A stretch of DNA of 64,000 nt from Trebouxia sp. TZW2008 (lineage: Eukaryota > Chlorophyta > Trebouxiophyceae > Trebouxiales > Trebouxiaceae): assembly GCA_002118135.1 (NCBI GenBank), contig BDIU01000043.1, positions 62,001 to 126,000 on the forward strand. Reading direction: 5' to 3'. Positions within the stretch are counted from its first letter, which is position 1; every line of letters begins with the position of its first letter. The notes below the pieces were generated by a model, which made no database searches, had not been told where the DNA came from, and was given only the letters and a program-made list of their open reading frames with translations. Shown piece after piece: positions 24,101 to 35,600 of this stretch. A program made the position numbers and the translations under genes.

Positions 24101-27100
24101 TTTACCAAACTTGGCATGCATCAGGTGGGCCTTCAAGCGCTGCATGGAAACATGAAGCCGCTGATGCCACAAGAGGTTCATCTTGTCTACACGGCAGCAA
24201 CAACACACACTCTGCGATATACTGAATTTTTGCTGCAACTCCTTGGTCAAAGAGTGCCCTATGTCATGGTGCAGGTGGGACATCCAGGTTGCCCCTCAGG
24301 CTCCGCCTGGCAAGAAATCAGGCCAAAGTCAGCTGCAGAGGACTGCCAGCAAGATGCAGGGCAACAAGGGAGGCTCTGGCAAGGTGACTTCACTGCACTG
24401 TTCCACTGACAAATCTGCAGTAACTTCTCTTTGTACCGAGTGCTTTGGTTCCCATGAAAACTGTCCTTGTACCGAGTAGTCCATACTCAGAGGTGCTACT
24501 GCAGTCAGAATGCAGTAATTGGGTACCAAATTGCATTCCTTACATTGAGAAGGTCTGCACGTCGACTATTACAAAGAGAAAGGGTTGTACTCATATGCAT
24601 TTTTTACCTTGAAAAGTTTTCTTACAGTATGTCGCCCTCACTCAGAAGTGCATCTGCAACCAAGATGCAATGATCAGTTCCTGCAATGCTTTAACCAGTC
24701 TGACTCTGTCCAAGCAGAATGTGCCAAATGTTCAAACTGTCCAGCTCAGTCAAACGCTCACAAGAATTTGGGAGAGTCCTTAGTTTTCCGAGATGTTTAC
24801 GGCAGCCAAGCCTTTGACATTTCAAAAATCTAACGACTCGTTCAAACTCTTATCAGCGTTTGACTGAGCTGGGCAGTTTTGAGCATTTGGGATATGTTGC
24901 TTGGACAGACCTTGACTTCTTACCGCATTCCTGTTGACAAAGCTTCCACTTTGATGCTTGTTGCAAGGCTGAATCAGGCAGTGATACTAAATGTTCTGAC
25001 TGGAGCTCACAGGACAGATATCTGGCATCTGACGGTGCTGGAAAGCACGTCTGGATGAATGCATTATCACACGCTACCTTCTGAGGTTACAGACTGGTCC
25101 AGCACACAATTTTTGCAGCGACTCCGCTTAAGTAAGCTGTCAGTTTGGCCTTGTTGCGGTCTGTCAGACCTCTACAGAACAATTCCAAATTGCTTCCATT
25201 TGAATGCGCTGTTGCTGCAGTAACACTGTCCTTGTCTTGAGTGTTCTTACATCAAGAGATCACTGCATCACCGTATCAACAGCATCAATGGCAGTGTAGC
25301 GTCATTGAGCTGCTGCCCCTTGTGACAGAGGAAAGCAACCTGGCTGCTTAATTTCACTCGGTGTTGGTGTTCTACGTAGTGTTGCTAGTTCACTCAAGTT
25401 TGGTGGTTCACTGAGTGTTGATGCCGTTTGCACCGCATTGTTTGAACACGTGACATGCGCCAGTGCACCTACTGACTCAGCAATTTAGGGGCTGTTTTGC
25501 ATGCAGCAACAGCTGTGGACATTGGCAGCCGCTCACCTGCTCATATGCCAAGCTATTTCAATGCCCTTGAATAGATCAGTGGAACACTCCGACTGAGTGT
25601 CATCAAGCTCATCTGTGTAAAGCAGCATGACCACACAAGGAACAGCCCTGGACATTTGCAGCTGCTTGCTTGCTCATGTGTTACAAGGATGTGGTTGACC
25701 TACACTGGTCCAATACAAAATCTGCTGAACACATCGCGTCAGTGTCCAGGACCTTTTGCTGCCCTCCACAGACATGTGTGACAGGTGTGTGCAGATGCAT
25801 GCTACAAGGCTCATAGAGGAAGTCTACCCACAGGCTTACATACGCCCTGTTGATAGGCTTCCATCTTGAAGCCATTGAGCACCAACACATGCATACACCC
25901 AGTCTGAGTGACAGGCCAGATGGATTGCCATAGCAGCAGGTCCAATCAGCAGGGTATCAAGCAACCACTGCACACACTAGCAGTGCTGGGTCTATGACCC
26001 ATGCAACAGCAGGGGTGAAGCAGCTTGGTATGTGTGCAATTGGGCTCAATGTGCAACATGCAGGGATCGTAGGACTGCACCGATCGATGCTGTCATTGAA
26101 ATTGAACACTTGCAGATTGGTTAGGGAAGTTATGTACGTGTGCCCTGTCCTCCTAGAAAAGTATCAAAAGATCTGGGTTCCACTTGCAACAAACATGCCA
26201 AAAACAAGATTGTGCTTGCAGGCTGAGCACAAGGCCATGAACAACTACTTGGGCATTGGTGTGGATGCCAAAGCAGCACTGGACTTTCACTCCCTGCGCA
26301 CAGCCTATCCAAACTGGTTCCGGAGCCAGGTGGGCAACAAGCTATGGTACACAGGCCTTGGCGCAAGAGAGATTGTGCAGCACTCAGTCAGGCAGATCTC
26401 TAAAAGGCTGCAGGTCAGTTTTGCCTTGTCTTGTCAGGCAACTGATGGCATTGACAGTTGAGCACAAACTGATGGCTAAAGCAAGGGTTGCAATGGTTAG
26501 CTTAGGGCTGCGTTGCAATGGATTGTTGAGCCTGCTCATGTTGTAATGGCAGGCATTGACAAGCGCTGTTGGCCATCCTGAGATGCTGTGATATTGACAC
26601 TGACACGGCAAAGCTCCTGCGTCAAAGGCAGCTCAAGCTGCAGCTCAGAACTCCAGTTATTTACCCTTGTTTCTGTGCCAATATGCATTTGTTTATCAGA
26701 CCTGCTCTGGGGATTTCCCACATGTCCTTTATTTTGGATGCCATCCACACCTTTCTGGCAACCAGTGGCACACTGACTGTAAGGGCGGCTGCAGGTCACA
26801 TGTGATGGCGAGCCACTGACCTTGCCTGATGACATAGAAGGGGTTCTGTTCCTGAACATCAACAGCTATATGGGTGGAGTGGATCTGTGGGCATCTGGAT
26901 ACAGCAGTGCTGGCAGCGCACGCACTGGCAAGCAGAGCTACTGTGATGGCATGCTTGAGGTGTGACTTCCAAGACGATCAATGCTGCATTGTGCATTTTT
27001 ACTATCTGCTGGGCACTGCTCATGTTAGTAAAGTGCAAGCAGGACCACACTCGTTGGGGTCTCCATGCTTGGCTCTGATGGAGTGCTGTGCTTTGGTGTC

Positions 27101-27575
27101 TTATGTTAAGCACTCTGCATGTATTCACAGTCTAGCAAGCTACATACTAACATTCATGAAAGTTCAACAGTGCATCCCACAGCTGGTCCATACTATGTCT
27201 TTGGGTGTGACTGTGTCTTTGCCTTTTATGTTACAGGTGGTGGGAGTGTATGGCAGCTGGCACCTAGGGCAGCTGCAAGTGGGTTTGTCCAAAGCTAGGA
27301 GATTGTGTCAGTGCTCAACAGCCCGTATAGTCACTCTAGAAACGCTGGCAATGCAAATGGATGGAGAGCCATGGCTGCAACCGCCAGCCAGACTTGACAT
27401 TGAGCTGAAAGGGCAGGCCTTGATGCTAAGGCGGCTGAACAGTGAACCTTTGGCGCGCATGGCACACACTGTGGCGGAAGTGCTTGACCACTGTGAGCAT
27501 TCTGGGATCATCACTGGCTCACAGCGCCACGCTATTACTACTGAGCTTGCAGCCAAGCTTCATACTGACCACTGA
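18193..27575 (+). CDS. DGK: Diacylglycerol kinase, plant cluster-I type (membrane anchor, two C1 domains, catalytic and accessory domains)
   Basis: Phosphorylates diacylglycerol to phosphatidic acid at membranes. Exons reconciled by phase: 18193-18455 (single [21 protein letters not shown]), 18531-18723 and 18967-19113 (first C1: CAVC, CEVC, HESC), 19617-19987 (second C1: CLYC, CSWC, HMHC), 20408-20541, 20998-21178, a 77-codon exon starting with the RLVLPP linker at about 21469-21693, one with [13 protein letters not shown] ending at 22380, 23048-23179 ([17 protein letters not shown]-binding loop), 23809-23984 ([12 protein letters not shown]), 24275-24383, 26222-26413 ([17 protein letters not shown]), 26795-26959 ([14 protein letters not shown]), 27237-27575. 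The order TM-C1-C1-DAGKc-DAGKa is that of Arabidopsis DGK1/2. Several exons have extra partial copies in introns. The first-exon start is the best open choice, not proven. Confidence 0.9.
19550..19800. repeat. Partial duplicate of DGK second-C1 exon sequence in the preceding intron
   Basis: The intron segment near 19548-19600 (CAGGCCTCCTGAGCAGCACTGC onward) matches the exon segment near 19763-19815 (CAGGCCTCCTAAGCAGCAGTGC onward), about 215 bp apart. Both would read LSSxAxDCSSRRQ. Only the second lies in the used exon. Confidence 0.75.
20795..21110. repeat. 191-bp tandem duplication covering an acceptor and most of a DGK linker exon
   Basis: Copy A (exon-like part starting 20807) and copy B (20998, the used exon) both follow AATGCAG and read RLRAERRT, then [16 protein letters not shown] (or [10 protein letters not shown]) and AEAEAA. 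Copy A has a good acceptor in the right phase, but the unit ends inside the exon, so it has no matching donor and runs to a stop near 20973. Confidence 0.9.
23236..23433 (+). pseudogene. Two decayed copies of the DGK GGDGT exon
   Basis: After the used exon (23048-23179), a partial copy at 23240-23291 reads SGDGTV, then Thr and a stop, then IFSCIDRVK; its donor GT has become AT. A second copy at 23321-23433 is open, has an AG acceptor and a GTACAT donor in the same phase, and reads [20 protein letters not shown]. Here IGGDGT has become SNGDGN. The first glycine and the Thr of the kinase GGDGT motif are lost, so its inclusion should give an inactive enzyme. Confidence 0.82.
23662..23790 (+). 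pseudogene. Decayed copy of the DGK PLGTGND exon
   Basis: This reads [20 protein letters not shown] then LARCLK, close to the used exon at 23809 ([20 protein letters not shown]). GTGND has become NSSD, and the copy diverges after LARCLK and reaches a stop. It lies about 150 bp upstream of the used exon. Confidence 0.82.
24418..24501. mobile_element. Possible pogo/Tigger-like terminal sequence (MITE remnant)
   Basis: The 84-bp segment begins CAGTAACTTCTCT and ends AGAGGTGCTACTG, so its ends form imperfect inverted repeats with CAGT/ACTG termini. Inside are two copies of TTGTACCGAGT. Read on the minus strand, its end resembles the sequence starting at 55130. No transposase is visible and no TA duplication is clear, so this is tentative. 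Confidence 0.4.
24708..24906. repeat. Long imperfect inverted repeat (hairpin) in a DGK intron
   Basis: The left arm from 24708 (GTCCAAGCAGAATGTGCCAA onward) is complementary to the right arm ending at 24906. By eye the pairing continues with scattered mismatches almost to the centre near 24807, giving arms of roughly 90 nt and a short loop. The core CCAGCTCAGTCAAACGCT is perfectly matched. It lies in the 1.84-kb intron 24384-26221, on the transcribed strand of the gene. Confidence 0.85.
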
Positions 27576-27878
27576 TGCCTGTCTTGTTTATAGAGATTTT
27601 TAATGCAGTTTGCTTCTAAGGAGTCAAGATACAACTGACACGGTGTTCTGTGCTTGTCAGCTGAGCTCGCGCCGCTGTATACTAATTGTCTTGCTCATGG
27701 TCTACAGTCTGCGTTTGAGCCTATGTAGCTATGACGTCTTATGAGAACGCAGGTTATACGTCACCTTGAGTAATAAAATAGCTAATTCAGTTTGAGCATG
27801 ATGAATTAGGAGTCTATAGGTTCTGTGAGAGACACAAGGTCAACCGAGCTTAGCATGCCAAGTGTTAGTTTGCTGCGC
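27576..27878. other. Convergent 3' ends of DGK and the CD2BP2-like gene
   Basis: About 300 bp between the DGK stop (TGA 27573-27575) and the minus-strand stop at 27879-27881. AT-rich, with AATAAAATAG near 27772. No gene is seen. Confidence 0.5.
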
Positions 27879-30800
27879 TCAGTTTCCAGTCTGTTCCCAT
27901 TCTACAAATTGCTGCGCAGACCCATCATACAGATACCATTTCTTGTCTGTGCCAGAGTAGTATCCTCCAGTCGTGCTGTCAAAATACATCTGACTGTCAG
28001 CGCTGTAATGATAGCCTGCACAGCAAGCAATGCGGTGTCAATGCCACTTGTCTCTGGATCATCACAGGGTGCGCCCTGATATTTGTGAATGCACAGAGGG
28101 AATCAGCTGCAGTATTGAACGCTGCTGCTGCAATGACCACTTTGCAAATGGCTCACAAACTGACAGACAGCAAATGACCAGCAAGCAAGAATTACCTGAG
28201 GCAGGATCATATGCATAGCCGACAGGCACTGTGTGGGCTTGCCCTTCAGGACCTTGTGAAGCTGCTTGCTTGACCTTAGCAGCCAATTCGCTCTTCTCGA
28301 CTATGCCAGAGTAGTCCTGCAAAGCAAAGAGGTTGGCATCTATCACAACTGCACACTATGCAATGCTACCCTTGACCCTCATCATACGCTTTGCATGCAC
28401 TGCTCGATGCATAGACTAGCAGAGCAAAAAGTTGCAGCAAGACAACATTGCTGGAACAATATTGCAGCAAATTGGTCTCACTACGTCAGTTCACAAAGCT
28501 GTCCAGATCTTTGCAGCAATTGCATTGCACCATCCTGCTTAAAGCCATGCCACACTTGCGTGATGACATAGACATGTAGAAATGAAAGCAACTGGGCTTA
28601 GGAAGATTGCGTACCAGCCCTCGTTCAGTCAAGAAACGCCGTAGCTCCTTGATTGGCCAGGACTGGTAGTCCACCTCAGGTTCTGTGGGTGCGGATGCAC
28701 CACCTGCTGTTTCACTACTGACACCATTCCCTGATTTCTGAGACCCATCATCAGCTGCTGCTGCTGCACCTTCACCACCAACTCCATTGCTGGCCTCTTG
28801 TGACTGTCCACTTGCTGCTGCTGTGCTGTCACCAGGAACACCGTTTCCAACCACACGTGCTTGGTCTTCTGCTGCTGCTGTTTCAGCAGTGATGCGATTT
28901 CCAGCCATACGTGCTTGGTCCGCTGCAGTACTTCCACTCAAAACTCCATTTTCAGCATCATGGGACTGATCCACTGCCTGGTTCTGTGCTGCCGACGGCT
29001 GCTGTGCTGGCCATGGACTGTCACTAGGGCTTGTGGAATGTAACCTAGGGGTGCTGCCATTGCTGTCACCCATCACCTCTGGGAAGGAAAATGAAACCCT
29101 AGGGGTTGAAAGGGCTGAAACCCGTGAAAGAGGTTGTGCAGCCGGCGCTGACTGCTGCTGGTTGTTTCCAGAATTCTCAGCGAATATGTCATCATCGTCA
29201 CCAAACATGTCGGTTTCTGGCGCAAACTGCGCAGCGCATCTTTCCAAGAACTCCTGTAGTCAAACACGGGTGCCTTTGTAGTGCGTTTCCCGTGACTGCC
29301 TATTGTGAGCGCTAAGCAGCCCAACCTTCAGCATGCCATGACACAGCCAAGCATCCAGTCCAGTTGCTCTGCATGCTTATCAAACAACTTACATTACAAC
29401 AGGCAATGTATTGTGCACGTGCAGCAAGCAAGCAACTGCCAGACAGTGTGCTGCATCAAGCACGGCTATGCTCTGCTTCACAGACAGTGATTTCTTTCAT
29501 TCTCATTGGAAAAGTTTGCCGGGTAGGCTTTGAACCCCAGCGACCAGGTGCGTACAGGCGCACAGTGAATGCAGTGATGACACTGACTGTGCTGCACAGG
29601 CAGAAGTTGTTTGAGGTGCCCTGATTGCGCACTGCAAGAAGCCAAACCTAAGACGTCTGCAGTAAAACCTTGAGGACCGTACCTTTTTTTGGCTGTAGAT
29701 ATCATGCTCGCCGCTATCCATGAGACTGCTGGCTGCCTCAGTTAGTTTCTCAAACTGCTGTTTCAGCAGTTGTCGCTGTTCCGGAGTTTGCTCAATTCTG
29801 GGTTGCAGATCTTTATTTCGCTTCCCTGCAATTAGAACTTGTGACAATGAGCTTTGTTCTGCTCCTCTGCAATCAAGACCTGTAATCATAAGCATGGCAA
29901 GAGCAGCCAGGGCATACAGCAGTGCTGCCGACCCTTGGAAGCACATGCAGGGAGACTGATGATGATTATAGATGTTTGATTGATTGCAAGGCAGCCGCTG
30001 AAAACAACATCTGAGCAGTAGCAGCAATTTGAAAGGTAGGTGGTTGCAAATGATGGCACATGTGTGCCATGACTAGCATTGACATTTGCCAGCAGATTTG
30101 ACAGGGCTATTGTTGCGCTAAGCACAAGCACTGCAGGCAATGTGTCAGACATTGCCGCATTCAAGAGGGCTGTTGTTGCGCACAAGCGCTACGGGGAATG
30201 TGTGGAAGTGTGGCTGTGCACAAGCGCTACAGGCAATGTGTCAGAAGTGTGGCAAACCTGAAGGTCTCTTGTCTTGCTTGCCAAGCCTCTGCAAGCCCTT
30301 GGTGACTGATTCACCCGGAAGCAGTACTGCGGCTATGTCACGCTGCAGAGCAGCCATCTGTGGCATTGTCATTTCTGGAGCCGCTTCTGCTGTCTCCATC
30401 CTTTGCTGCCTCTCTTGTATCTGCCGTCTGACAGCATCACTCACAACAGCGGCTGCAGCAAAAAGAGGAGCATTGCACGGCAGTGATTGGCGGTGAGTGG
30501 CTTATTGCTGTCTCTGCTGTTTCCATCCTTTGCTGCCTGTTGTATATTTGCTGTCTAATGGTGCCACTCGAAACAGCAAATGCAGCACGCTAGAGGATAT
30601 TGCAGGCCAATCAGATGTCAGTAGCTCAATGTCATCTCTTTAGAACAGGCAATGGTAGTGGTCAGTGACTTGCTGCTGCCTCTCTTGCAAATGCAGTTGG
30701 TTGTTTGCTGTCAGATGGCGTCGCTCACAACAGTGTTTGCAGCGCACCATAACATTGCAGGGCAGTCACACCCACTGCACACTCACAACAGCGGCTGCAG

Positions 30801-32409
30801 CACGCTAGAACAGCAGGGTAGATATCAAACATTAGTAGCTTATGGTTGCCTGTCTTGTTCATGCTGTCTGGCAGCGTCACTCACAACAGCTGCTGGGGTA
30901 AGTGATGCAAACAGGCAGCAAGCACACAACTGGCAGCAATGAGCTGCTGACATCTGACCACTGCCCTGCAATGTTAGTCTGGTGTGCTGCGTATTGATGT
31001 GCATATGTGGCTTGTTGTAGCCTCTGCTGTCGCCATCTGTTGCTGCCTGCCTGTTGTTTGCTGTCTGACGGCATCACTCACAACAGCAGCTGCAGCACAT
31101 CAGAGACGGCAGTCACATGTCAGGAGCTTGGTGCTGCCCGGCTCTTAGTGGAGTAACCAAGTGTCAGCAGTTTATTGCTGCCTACAGTGTATATGCTGTC
31201 TGACGGCATCACTCACAACAGCAGCTGCGGCACACCAGCACAGCGTCGTAGGGCAAGAACATGTCAGTAACAAGCTGTGTAGTTGCTGTCACATGGCATG
31301 ACGCAGAACAGGCATCAGAACAGCACTGCAAAGCAGCAGTGACATGTCAATAGCTTGCTGCTGCCTGCCTTGTATTGCTTTCCAGTTGGTTTCACTTCCA
31401 GCAGGCAGCAGAACAGCATTGCGGGGCAGCAGTGACACTGCAATAGCTTTTTCCTGCCTGCCTTGTATCTGATGTCATTTGGCCTCGTTTCCAACAGACA
31501 GCAGAACAGAATTGCAGGGCAACAATGACATGACATTAGCTTGTGCTGTGACCAGCTCAAAAGCTTGCTGTTTGCTTCAGCATGTGTGTGTAGACAAGCC
31601 AGTCTGACTGTGAACAGGTTCAGCGTGCCCAGCTAAAGCTGTCACAGAATGCCAGCACCAGCATATGTTGCTGTTGACTTTTGCTTTGCAGAAAGGTGCA
31701 TCCAGCCTGAGGTATGATGCTGTCGGATGCTGATGAGTGATGCGAACTTCATGGCAGCGTTCTTCGCGATACGCACAGTGTCAATGTGAAAGCGCTCAAC
31801 AAGCTAAAGCAGGAGTGCTGACCGTCTTCAGATCCCAGCCAAGCATCAGTCTCTTCTGCATCGTCCTTCTTGTTTTCCACGTAATGGCCACCATCATCAA
31901 AGTATCCCTCAGCGCGCTCTTGCGCCAAGTTGAACGGTTCCAACTTGACGCCATCATCTTCATCTCTGTCCAGCAACTCTTCTGCCTCCTCAACATCAGC
32001 TGGCATATCTGTGTCATCCCCTGCAAGCACATCCAAAATTCAAAAAAAGCTGACTTTTGGGGTTTTGGGTTTCACAGCTATGAGAGATCGCCGACCTGCG
32101 TTTTTGCCTTTACGCCGCCGCTGCAGAGCTCTTTTATGCTGTGCTGCTGTGACCAAGCCTTCCTTGACTGCTCCCCCCTCTGTGGCCTCCACCTCCGAGA
32201 CTGATAATCCCTTGTTTGCTTTACCTGTAATTGCGGGCAATGAGTCCCGCTTGCGTGCTATAACATCTTTGCTATTGACAGGCGTCACGACATATCGACT
32301 TACTGGGTTGAGCTGGTGCAGCGTTCTTCTTGAGGCGCTTCTTCTCTCCCTCCTCTTCCAAAGCCTGAGCGACGATATCGTCGGTCGCCAGCTTACGCTT
32401 GCCGTCCAT
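27879..32409 (-). CDS. CD2BP2/LIN1-like U5 snRNP-associated protein with OCRE-type Tyr-rich C terminus
   Basis: CD2BP2 (U5-52K) is a spliceosome assembly factor. Exon 1 starts at 32409 (MDGKRKLATDDIVAQALEEE). Exon 2 (about 32030-31830) reads GVKLEPFNLAQERAEGYFDD and then DAWLGSEDG, the family's N-terminal signature. An exon at about 30450-30250 reads MPQMAALQRDIAAVLLPGES and VTKGLQRLGK, matching the GETVxxALxRLG motif. Exon 29850-29686 (FEKLTEAASSLMDSGEHDIY) joins in phase to EFLERCAAQF at 29265, where an acidic, Ala/Ser-rich region leads to WPIKELRRFLTERGL. C-terminal exons hold YAYDPASGN and MYFDSTTGGYYSG then KKWYLYDG, an OCRE-type octapeptide region as in plant members rather than a canonical GYF domain. 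Stop TGA at 27881-27879. Exact middle borders are partly unresolved because of repeats. Confidence 0.82.
30390..31245. repeat. Array of about seven partial copies of a CD2BP2-like coding exon
   Basis: The used exon (minus strand, near 30445) starts with sequence reading VVSDAVRRQIQERQQRME. Related segments with the core CTGTCTGACGGCATCACTCA (plus strand) recur near 30540, 30700, 30790, 30865, 31060 and 31200. Each keeps the start of the exon with the GCTGCTGTTGTGAG-type acceptor side. Spacing is irregular, about 75-190 bp. Confidence 0.8.
31310..31550. repeat. Three diverged units sharing CAGAACAG and GGCAGCAGTGACA
   Basis: Segments near 31312, 31398 and 31497 each read as GGCAGCAGAACAGCATTGC-like sequence followed by a CAATAGCTTG-like stretch and CTGCCTGCCTTGTAT. 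They lie in a CD2BP2-like intron next to the exon-copy array but share no obvious coding frame. Confidence 0.6.
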
Positions 32410-32638
32410 GGTGAACGACGTACCAACGTCGAGCAGCGATCGCGGTAATGCCGATCGACCAGGAGCAGGCACACTCGCGCGAACAGGTGCGTCTGTCAGA
32501 CTGTCAAGGAGATCAAACGACTCGATGGTGTCGGAGCAACTTCTCGACCGACTAGCATCGCTCCAGACATCGCAAGAAGTGCAGGCATAGCGTTTCTACG
32601 GTGTTATGGCCAAGAATTGAACACTTCAACCAAATCTT
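32410..32638. promoter_or_regulatory. Short divergent promoter between CD2BP2-like and Mpv17-like genes
   Basis: Only 229 bp separate the two start codons. The segment is relatively rich in CGA and TCG, unlike the introns around it. An in-frame upstream ATG at 32472 could lengthen the CD2BP2-like protein by 21 residues. Confidence 0.5.
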
Positions 32639-35600
32639 ATGGCACAAAGCATCCGCTTTGCTTCGCAAGGAATTCGTCACTGTGCGAGATCTCGCGCACA
32701 CTTTCCACAAGGCCCTACTTGCTTCTTCAGCTCATTTCGCCGTTCGGACAAGGTGTCGTCGCCAAATAAAAAAGGTGTGGGACACTATAAAATGCTCGCA
32801 AGTCCTTCGTCGTTTGCTGTGAACGCGCGACATGCTCGAGTGCGTTCAATTGACCACTGGATCGTAGCACGACACCCAGCGGCGACCTGACGCGTGTAGG
32901 GGTTCCTCGCGGAGGAGCAGGCAACAGCAGCGACCCTCTGTCAACCAGTGCGTACTACCTGTCGTGACAGCATTGCGCAAGCTGTCAGGTCACCCTCACA
33001 GGTGATCAGTCTGACGCAGGGCATGGGAGTAGCACTGCTAAAAACATACTGAGGCAAGTTTCGGCCGGTGGTGGTGGTGGAGGTGGCATTGCTGCTGGAG
33101 GTGGTGGTGGAGGTGGCGGTGGTGGAGACGGTGGTTCTGGTGGTGGGATTTGGGCAACCTACTTGAGATTGCTTGATTCTTCACCAGTATGTCACTTTGC
33201 TAAATCAAGCTTGCTTCTGCTGCCACCATTGACGCCAAACTACATTGCCATTTTGAGCACACCAGAGCAAACTGATGCAATTGATGGCATATGCAAGCAA
33301 TGTTCACACATTCAGAACCCTTCCCGGCACCTCTTTGTCCTGTGACACAAAGCGCAGCATTGCAACAATGCAGAGCAGACAATTCTGAAGACACACAGTA
33401 CAAGTCAGCTGTCTTCAGCTGCCTGTTCACCCATACATATGTGGTGACTGCAGCTGCTTACAAAAGCTTGGACAGCAGGATTGCTCAATGGGCTGGGAGA
33501 TGCAGTCTCACAAAAGTTTGTTGAGAAGCATGATAGCTTTGACTGGAAGCGCTTTGGAATCTTCACTTTGCTGGTGGGGACCTCACATTAGCTGAAAGCC
33601 CTTCAAAGCTGCACAGAATGACCTACCACCTCTGTCTGCAGCTGTTTGACTTCTTGACCAGTCTCATCATCATCATCATTAGATGCATGTTTTCTATCGA
33701 GCCTTTGTGCCCCTGCTAGGTGCATACAGTTGTGTTGCTTCTTGCCTACTCTCATCATTGTTATCACCATCTGCATGCTTTCTGTTGAGCCTGCATGACG
33801 CTTTTTGGATTTGGAGGCAGAGCATTGCCTCTATGTGCACCTAGCAGGCTCCTACATGCTCATCAAACTGCCTCCAGACCATCCTTTGGCAGTCTCTGTC
33901 TCCCTGTAATCATGCTGGATGGACAAACTTTGGGCAGTCTTCAGCCTTGCTTCTGCTTCATGCAGGGCTCTGCACTTGTTGGTCCTGGTCTACACTTCTG
34001 GTACGGCTTCATTGGCAGAAATGTCACTGCAACAGGCACAACAGGTACCCCAGTAGCATGACAGTGAGAGTCTGTTAGCTCACCCCTCACAAATGCCCAG
34101 CATTCAATCTGCACCCAGCACTAGCATGTACCTTCTGGATGCAAGGCAGTCCTCGGCTACTTCTGGCAACAGAGTTTCCTGCTTGTGACGCCAAACGGAG
34201 CAGATCTGTGTTTTCTGCATGGGTTCTCCCTGACAGCTGCAATGACTGCTGTTCTGAGCCAACATCAATCATGCCATCCTCAGCAGAATGACATTGCTGT
34301 TCAGCCTTGCTGTCACAGCCTTGCTTTCTGCATTGACTTGCGGTCACTGCTGTCACAAAGCCAGTGGTGTCAACCCACACAGTCGTTGATCATTGCAGCT
34401 TCCCATTCTTGTGTGCAGCCTGCCAAAAAGTGACTCTTATACGCATGCTCTTTGAGGTCAATATTGTAGCTGCAGGTGCTTGGTGTGAGATCAGCTTGTA
34501 AATGTGGCTTGGCACTGTATAGCTGGTCACTGCATAGCTTGTCGCTGCATAGCTTGCCACTGGGTTGTGTCATGCTTCTTAGCAGCCAGCCAGCCATGAA
34601 GCTACTCTGTTGGACACAGGCAGCTTAAGGTTAGTGTTGTGGCTGCAGGTGCTGTGATCCGCTTGGCCTTAGATCAGCTGCTATGGGCACCTGTGTTCAT
34701 ATCAACCTTCTTGGCATCTCTGCTTACTCTAGAGGTGGGGCATGCGTTGCTCCTTGCTGCATCATTGCATTCTTGAAACAGACCAAACACCAAGCATGAC
34801 CACCATCATCTTGACAATACCAATCATGACATCATAACAACAACACTGACCATATGTTGTACATTGCTGTTTGGGCAAAAATCATTGGGTGTACAGTTTA
34901 CAATTTTCACCCAGCAATATGAATTTGGCCAGAGAAGTTGCTGGGCCAGAAGGGCGTTTGGGCTGTATAAAAAGGGTTTGGTCTTGACAGCACAGCATTG
35001 AGTGTTCCCGGAGTTGATTGTGAGTTCTCGCTACATAGGTTCAATAACCATCTGCACTGCAGCCTGCTTGTATGCTCTGCACAGCTGCAGCTGCCTGCAT
35101 GACCCAGCCAGGCTAAGCAGCTCTGCATGCCTTCATTCACCCAGAGTATTGACACAACAAGCCTGGTCATTGTCAACATGAACAGGCTTGCATGGTATGG
35201 TCTGCCTCTGGCTCAGAATGACTTGACACCAAATGTTGGTATCCATGGGACATGCTGTCAAATGTGCCTTACCGACGGCCACTAGGTTTGCAATGTCATG
35301 ACTTACCACAACTGTTGTATGCTGAATGGGTCCTGCTGCAGGGCAAAAGTCACCAAGTCAAGAGTAAGCTGAAGAATGATCTCAAGCCCACTGTCATAGC
35401 AAACTGGAAGCTTTGGGTACCTGCACAGTTTGTCAATTTCAGATTGGTGCCACCTCACCTCCAGGTATATGATGCAAAAGGCACCAAGTCGTCACAGCAA
35501 CTTGTGCATACAAGACGGTCTTGGCATTTCAAGTTTGCTCTGCCAGTTTTGAGAGTTCTGCTTTTTGATCAAGCCTTGCTCAAACAGCAACTTGTGCTTA

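Noticed and set aside
29515..29600. tRNA-like GGGTTCAAAGCC on the minus strand
   Set aside because: The T-arm-like sequence does not form a proper stem and no matching acceptor, D or anticodon arms are seen around it.
32639..32890. Single-exon 83-aa protein starting MAQSIRFASQ
   Set aside because: It is exon 1 of the Mpv17-like gene read through its donor at 32774.
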